64,000 nucleotides of DNA from the NCBI RefSeq assembly GCF_905220365.1, contig NC_061143.1, positions 11,284,001-11,348,000 on the forward strand. Direction: 5' to 3'. The position numbers and the translations under genes were made by a program. The notes under the pieces are model-generated. The model was given only the letters and a program-made list of their open reading frames with translations, was not told the DNA's origin and ran no database searches. Shown in pieces: positions 21,863 through 30,800 of the stretch (positions within the stretch are counted from its first letter, which is position 1; each line of letters opens with the position of its first letter). The stretch is from Vanessa cardui. Its lineage: Eukaryota; Arthropoda; Insecta; Lepidoptera; Nymphalidae.

Positions 21863-24800
21863 CTGGAATTGACATCTCATTTTATTACGAAATAGACGAT
21901 CTGAAATATGATCCACCCTTAGATTAGGTTATTTAGGATTTTCTTCTTCATCTTCAGCATCTTAAGCAATGATTACGAATTCAAACCCAGTCAAGCATCA
22001 CCAAGAATTTTAATGTGCTTAATTTGTGTGAGTCGAGGTGGCCCAGTGGTTAGAACGCGTGCATCTTAAACGATGATTGCGGGCTCAAACCCAGGCAAGC
22101 ACCGCTGATTCATGTGCTTAATTTGTCTTTATAATTCATCTCGTGCTCGGCGGTGAAGGAAAACATCGTGAGGAAACCTGCATGTGACAAATGAAACTTC
22201 TATGAAAGAAGTTTTGCCACATGTGTATTCCACCAACCCGCATTGGAACAGCGTGGTGGAATATGTTCCAAGCCTTCTCCTTAAAGGGAGAGAAGGCCTT
22301 TAGCCCAGCAGTGGGAATTTACAGGCTGCTGTTGTTGTATACGAAATAGACGAGCAGAACTATGATCCACTTTTAGATTATTAAGGATTTTTTTATTCAT
22401 CTTCAGCATCTTAACCAATGATTACGGGTACCACTGAATATTTACGTGCTTAATTTGTGTTTATTAATTATAACATATAATTGTTAATTTATCTTGTGTT
22501 CGACGGTGAAGAAAAATATCGTGAGGAAACCTGTATGTGTCACAGAATTCTTTGTGTACCATTCGCATTGGAGCAGCTTCTCCACTAAGGAGAAGGGCTT
22601 ATCCGGCAGTGAGTGTGGGTACCTTGACGAGCTTGCACTTTTCCTTCGCGCCATCGCGAGGAAACCTGTATCTGTCTAATTTCATAGACATTGTCACTGT
22701 CCCAGAATTCTAAGTATACCATATGTTCCACCTTCTCCATTGGAGCAGCTTTTCCTTTAAGGAGGAGAAGGGCCTAGCCGGTAGTGAGAATTGTGGGTAC
22801 CTTGACGAGCTTGCACTCCCGCGTGTCGGCGAAGGCGGGGTAGAGCGCGGCGTACTTGTCGAGAGCGTGCTGCGCGTTGAGCAGGTCGACGCAGAGGTGG
22901 CAGAGCGCCGCGCGGAACATGTACTCCTTCGCGCTGTACTTCAGCAGGCTGTTGTCCAGCGACGACTTCGCGATCTGCACGCGCACGTATAGTACGACAC
23001 AAATTAGATGCAGCATCGGAAAACGCAATGGAATGAAAGTAAAAACCGATCACTGCCGATTTACACGACCAATAGAAATAACTCCCTATCGCGCCATTCG
23101 ACGCTATTCGTCGCTATAGATTCACGCGTCAGAGAAAGCATGTGCATGCAAATCCACGCGTCAAATTGACGAATATATTAGGTCATGTGATATTACAAGT
23201 TATTACGTTTGTGCAAAGATCATATTCGCATGAGAAATAAATATTGATAATTTGGTATAGCGTACTCAATTCGGATGTGATCGGTTTTACGAATTTTGCC
23301 GATGCGACATCTAAGTTGTGTCGTACTATACACAGCCTGACGGTACTAACGACTGATGCTCACCTTACATCTGACGACGTACTACCTATCATACCCTTAT
23401 ATGTTAGTAGAATTAGCCCAGTCGTGACTACATCTAACGCTTTCTTTATATAACTATAATGACTTGTTACTGATCTACGATCCAGTCAGCTACCCATCAT
23501 ACCCTTACACGTTAGTAGAATTAGCCCAGTCGTGACTTCATCTAATGCTTTCTTTATATTATATGTAAGTATAATGCCTTGTTACAAGATATTTCTATGT
23601 TCCTACTTATTGTACCTTCATGAACAGCACAAAGCTTGTGTTGGGATTTATCAAAGCAGCGATTCCTAGTTTAATGTCGAGCTATTTTTGATTTGATCTG
23701 ATTTGGTATTGACATTTAAAACCCGTACTACAAAATCATAAAGTACTTTTTTCGTTCGAAATATAAATACTGATATAGTGGTACCGAGGCTTACAAAGAC
23801 CACTACCAGTTTTATTTTTCGAGACAGAATCATTACATACATATATCCAAAAAAATACCACAGCAATTCTTAAAAGAAAACTTAATACGACAAACACATA
23901 TAAAACCTTCGAGTAGTAACTCGTCTTTTTATCCGAGGAGCTTACCTGTTCGTATATCTGTATGGCCTTGTCGTAGTGCTCCAACTGCGCGGCGTACTGG
24001 GCCAGCTTGAGCATGCACTTGTTGGCCGAGGATGTTGACTCCTCGCCGCGGAAGTAGTCGGCAGCCTGCTCGTAGTGCTGCATCGCACGGGCTATGTCCA
24101 CGCACTCGGTCTCGTATAGCTCAGCTATGTTCTGAAAGAAAAAACAAACAAAAATATATTTCGGGACTTTTTTGTTTTGTATATGGCCCATAAGCCCATC
24201 ATGGCCTGATGAAGTTGTCACTACCGCTCATAGACAGGCGATGTGACACGTTAACCATTCCAATCATCGCCAATACATCACTAACCTTGGTAACTAAACT
24301 AAGATGTTATGTCCCTTGTGCTTGTAGTTACACTGCCTCGCTCAGCCTTCGAACCGGAACACAACAATACCAAGCGATGTTGTTTGGTGGCAGAATATCT
24401 GATGAATGGGTGGTACCTAAACAGACGGGCTTGCAGAAAGCGCTACCCACCAAGTGTTCATAGAGATGCACCCATTTAAACAAAATTGTTAGATTTCCTA
24501 GTTAGATCAGTTATTTGTTTGAATACTATTGATCAGTAATTATAAACAAAAATACATTTCCTACGCGCAATCTTAAATCTATACATATAATAAATAATAA
24601 TCAAATAAAAATATTAAATTAAACAAAACACCCATAATGAGCAACGTTTTGTCTTGTGCCGAATACATTCTATGATTTTACTTAGAAGATCTTAAATACC
24701 TGATGCTGTTTCGCTGCCACAGTAAACCGACCCATGTCAGTGTAGATTTCAATCGCTTTCAGTAAACACGAGACGGCCTCTGTAATGGAAAACAAAAATT

Positions 24801-27800
24801 AATTCAAGTCGTATACAAAATCTGAATTTTTAGAAAAGGAATACATTTTATAGTTCGCAAAATTAAGATATACCGCCTTTTTATTGAGAATTAGAGTATT
24901 TGTCTCGTTTTGAGAAACATGTATCAAAACTTAAAAGTTATTCAAAGAAAATAATATAGCCGTTCCTATATAGCCACGATAGGAGTAAACACAAATTAAC
25001 GATCTTGACGTTAAATGACGAAGCGACGCGATAACGTTATTATTGAATAATCTATGATATTCATTATGGACTGGCGAAAATAACGGCGCTTTGAGTAACA
25101 AACAGTTCGGAAGATTTATTTACAACACAGATTGGTGGAACTCGCAAATGGGCCATGTGATAATTCACTTCTGGCGATAGATATAGTCGCTGTAAGAATT
25201 TTTAATTATTCCTTCTATCACAAATACCGAAAAAACCAATTTTCCAATTCATACTCCAAAAAGAGAACAATCCTAAATATTGGGGTAGAATATAATGCTG
25301 ATTAGATGGTAACCCAGGCGGGTTTACACAAAGCTCTACCACCATTAGCTCAGCTCTATCAGTCATTTTAAAGAGAAATTATTCATTTCTATCTTATTAA
25401 ACGATAAAAAAAATAATTAAATATACTGTGAAAGATAACATTTTGAAAAATAATTACCTCTAAAGAAAGATAAAGAGATCGAAGTAAGTAGTATCGATTT
25501 CACGCTATTATTGATTGTATAAAGCCTATGATTACAGTCAAACTTTATTTTTTAATTTTACTTTAATATATCAAAGGACAATTCAATCATAACTAAAAAG
25601 TCTCTTCTTTTTAATAAAGAATAGTAGCAATGGCCCAAATTATTAAGGAAATAAGTAGTATTCCTATTTACTGCTCTTATTAAGCATAACACTTGTGTTA
25701 TAAGTGAAGATGACAATATCCCAAGGGCGTCACAATATATCCTGCGACTCTTTACATAACTATAAAACGGCCCTTAAACCATGGCGCTATTGACGCTTCC
25801 ATCTTGTGAAAGTAACTCTGTCTGTCTGCCTGTTTGTTGCTTTTTGACATCTCGTCAAAATTCTAAGTTTCACCCGCACCACCTTGATGTCCGAAAATCC
25901 ACAACAGCGCGATTTCTTAGACATTTTGCCTCGCACAACCACTTTGTGGAACCAGCTTTCGCCGGCGGTTTTTCCGAACCGATACGACATGGGAACCTTC
26001 AAGAAAAGAGCGTACATCTTTCTTAAAGGCCGGCAACGCACCTGCAAGCCCCCTGGTGTTGCAGATGTCCATGGGCGGTGGTAGTCACTTTCCATCAGGT
26101 GAGCCTCCTGCTCGTTTGCCACCTATGCCATAAAAAAATCCAAACCACTGAACTGAATTTGAGCAAGCTCCAAAGAAGGATTTAGCCTTTTTATCCCTAA
26201 CACATTGCCTGATAACCAATCCATAAATCGCAAGCCGAGAAACGGGTAACAAATATCAAATATCTTCACTTAGTAAACTATACAAGAAAAGCGTCTAGAC
26301 AGATCCGAATCATTAGACCAAAAATCCTTGAACACTTTTTGTTTCATGAGTCATTTCCAGACTGTTTTTAAACAAAACAGTGTTTTTCTAACAACACGTA
26401 TATAATTGATAACAGAGATTACATAAAGTTAGTAATTAATGTGATAAGGATACCTGTTTATGCACAATATTAGTATCAAAATTGAGTAACGATTAGGTCA
26501 TCAGCCTTGATATATACTCGATCATTACGTTTCAGACTTGCTTCTGCAATTTGCAAGTCAAACGAATATCGTAGAAGACAATAAACATTACGTCAGGCAA
26601 TCTTTAAATACTTGTATAAAGTAAATTTCCTACTGCTAAGATAAGGCCTCCTCCTCCATTAAGGAGAGGGTTTGGAACATATTCCACCACGCTTTTCCAG
26701 TGGTGGAATGCACATGTGGCAGAATTTCGATGATATTAGACACATGCAGGTTTCCTAACGATGTTTTCCTTCACCGACGAGCACGAGATGAATTATAAAC
26801 ACAAATTAAGCACATATATGTATATAGTGGTGCTGGCCTGGGTTTGAGCCCGCAATCATCGGTTAAAACGCACGCGTTGTCCAATCATAATAAAATCAAT
26901 TAGATATAAACTGTCTAAGCTCATACGTACAAATGAAACTATTGTATAATTAAATATAAGTAAACTTATAATTCAAATTCTCTTTTTACTAATAATTAAG
27001 TGATATACTACACGAACATAACCGCGTATATAAAAATACTCGTTTACTTACAACTCAAATATTATAACTTAAATGCAGACATGACTTAAATTGAAAAAGC
27101 AAAATTAACAAAAATACTGTAATATATATAGATAGAGAGTACAATAAAAAAAAAACAAGACCACTCGACGAAGAAGGTTATATATCTTATTATTGCTGAG
27201 GGTTGAACAACCTCATAGAGTATTATTTTGACAGATGGCCATTTAACATTGTGCCAAGAATACGTAATAATACGTGCATAGTTACGTACGTACATTTGTT
27301 AACCATACTGTCGTAATGTGTAATACGTTTTATTTGGAAAGTTACAGAATAAACTTGGGAGCCTTTGAGATGTGAAACATCTGACATCTAGTCTCGTAAT
27401 AAGCATCATTAACATTATGTACCTTACAGGCAAGCTAATCGTTTAGTAACTATTATGTGGGCGATTCTACCAGGATTAGAAAGCGTTCAAATGCTTCTGT
27501 TGCCTAATAAAAAAAATGTTGTAGAAATTGTGTGCGAAACGTTATTATATATTATAGGGGGCAAACGAGCAGGAGGCTCACCTGATGGAAAGTGACTACC
27601 ACCACTCATGGACATCTGCAACACCGGGGGGCTTGTAGGTGCCTTGCCGGCCTTTAAGGAACCCTTGGAAATTAAATGATCGCCTCCTGGCTATCTCTAC
27701 AAAGAAAAACCAGCTGTTTCTTTCGCCGGTTCTGCTCTGGTCTGGGTGTTTCCTACCGAACCGGTGGTAGTGTTTAATTTGAGTATCATAAGTGTAATGC

Positions 27801-30800
27801 TTCTATATTGAATAAAGGGATTTGGGTTTGAGTTTATCTATGTAATAATGATAGAACTTTGTGTAAGTGCGACACACGCACTTTTTCCGTTACATTTATT
27901 GTTGTGTCCTATTTAGACCAATGTAAAAAGGCACTTAGACGCAACCTCAAAGTACACAAAGGAAGCTTTAAGTAAACGTGTAATGATGTGCACTAATGGT
28001 GGGGAATCTTGTAACTTCCAAGTGTCCTGTTACGTGCAACAGTGGGCAGACTAGTTGGCTCGATAAGCAATCTATATTAAAATTATAAATGTGAAAATCT
28101 GTGTATATGTCTGTCTGTCGCTTTTTCACGACCAAACCGCTGAACCGAATTTGATAAAATTTGGTATGATGCAAACTTAATCTCCAAGAAAGGACATAGA
28201 CAATTTTTTTTGCCTGACACATGACAACAAACACCTTAAAAGGCGAGCAAAGCTGGGGACGACTACTAGTTACAAATATTTCATATCATCTATACATATA
28301 ATAAAATAGGTGTGTCTGTTTGTAATATTAAAATAACCGCTTATTACTAAATGCACACGGTATGTATGTACACGGTACATATACACAAATATATTTTTTT
28401 TTACAATTTTTGTCCGTCTGTCTGTCTGTTCCGACTAATCTCTGAAATGGATGGGGCGATTTTGACGGAACTCTAACTGGTAGATAACTGATGTAATAAG
28501 GAGTTACTTAAGCTAAAATAATATTTTTTGTAAAATTGAAACGCGCACGAAGCTGTGACCGAAAGCTAGTGGAAAAGAATATCATTACATAAAATGCTAT
28601 ACCTTTTGTACTATAATTTTAAGTGTGACAGTGTTTGTGTTAAGGGCCTGGGTCTGACCCTTAATGGTATTAACGATAGACGATAAAGCTGGAATTGTCT
28701 ATCATTAGGTTTATTTCGACATCACCCTAATTAAATGCGCCATGTGAAATGTATCTACAGTACCTTTGTTACAGCGTCTAATTACATCATTCTGCAGAAA
28801 GAAAATCTTTGAAACTTGCGAAAATAAACTTTCTAATATTATAAATGAGAATGTTTGTTTACAACAAGTAGTGACGTCATTATCTAGATTATTATCTAGA
28901 TAATGACGATTAGGTAATAAATTAGATAGTAAATCTTTAAAAATTACGATATACAAAACCAAAATAATATTATGCATACGTAAGATACTCCTAACTTTAC
29001 TACCACCAACAAAAAGTCGCTGAACTTATGCCCAAACTTTTCGAGGACGAACGAAGACAGGGCCTTAAACTATATAAAGGAATAGCCCGTATCACTGCTC
29101 ATCAAGGGTCTCCGGTCTCAACAGATAATTTCGCTTATTTTAGCACGCTCAACGCAAGTGGATTTTTGGAGTCAAATGTGGAATAACATCCAATACATCC
29201 AAGTGTCCTCACGATATTTTCCTTCGCTGCCGAATACGATAAACATTTAAAAGCAAAAGAAAACTTAGCGGTGCTTATATTACGAATCACATGTTACGCT
29301 AGGGAGCTATCTCATCTAATCATTAATATACCACTGGGGAAGCCTTATCAAGATACAATAAGAATTTAATTATATATGTAGACCAAAATTAAAACCAGCT
29401 TCTTAGGAATTGTGGCAGCATACTAACAGCATTCATTATTATTAATTAATTATGAAGCCGAGATAGCCTAGTAGTTAGAACGCGTAACTCTTAACCGGTG
29501 ATTGCGAGTTCAAATCCAGGCAAGCACCACTAAATTTTCATTTGCTTAATTTGTGTTCATAATTCATCTCGAATTCGATGGTGATGGAAAACATCGTGAG
29601 GAAACTTGCATGTATCTAATTTCAACAAAAATCTTGCCTAATGTGAAACCACAACCCGCATTTGGAGAAGCGTGCTGGAATTTGCTCCTAAACTTCTCCT
29701 CAAAAGTATAAGAGCCCTTATCCCAGCAGTGGGATATATTTACAAACTGTTACTATCATAATTAATTATGGTAATAGGCTATTTGACTGGTTTTTAAAAT
29801 CCATTTTATGTTATTTAGTAGAGGTTAAGGAAGCCAGTAAAAGTAGATTTTTTTATTCCTAGTACATATTTTCCAAAAAAAATCTCATATTAAAAATTCC
29901 ATATTTAAATAACTACACTATGGCGCTGCAATGGGGTCGGTAATGTCACTTTGCTGTATTTTAATCTGTGGTAAATATAGTAGAAAAGCAAGGTTTACAA
30001 GAAAGTGACTTCATCATAAGCCCGGCCAGTTTTTTGTCACGTGACAAACGTTTGAAAAAATGCATTTTTATTTATTGATTTTTGAATAAATTAAGTATTA
30101 TTTTCAAATTTTTTTAGTAAATAAACTCTTAATATACACTGATTACAATAATTCACAATTTATTTTTCGCATTGTCAAATAGCCTATTCTGATTGAATAT
30201 ACTCTTGTCGCCATTGAGCAATACATTGTATACAGAGTCTAAATCTTTGTATACAAAGTGTTTGATATTTATTGCAATAGTCCTCATGATGGCGTCCAGA
30301 AAGATTAACAAAATATACTATATTACTACTATTTATAAAATAAAACCTTCTTGACTTTATAGTTTTGGCAATGCCTTAATAGTAAGCCAGGAGAAACGAT
30401 CGCATACGTACGTTTAGATTACTTAAGCTCACCGAATATATGTGAGTTACGTAATATGTTGTTATCTACTAAAATTTCAGTGGACACTCCAAAAGCTCTT
30501 TACTAATACGGATTATACTTGTTACTCTTATGTGCATACATTAAAGTCAATAGTGATTGTTTCGCTGATCTAGTCCTGCATATATCTAGGTTACTTGGCT
30601 GTTTCACGTCACACATTCTAGAGCCAAAAAGGCGTACTTAGTTCTGTTATGTTACGCTTAAAATGTGAATAAGGCAACGTAGCTATAGGCACAAAGGTCA
30701 TTAAATATTAGTTATCAATGTTGGCGGTACATTTTGATGTTATGGGATGTTTTTACAGCGCCAATGTATATTCATTGGGCGATGGTGTTCCACTTTACTA

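Noticed and set aside
22723..22992. Plus-strand ORF over alpha-SNAP exon 5
   Set aside because: Antisense shadow of a clearly conserved alpha-SNAP exon.
22856..23119. 87-codon ORF spanning exon 5 antisense and MITE A
   Set aside because: It mixes an antisense exon with a non-coding MITE and has no support.
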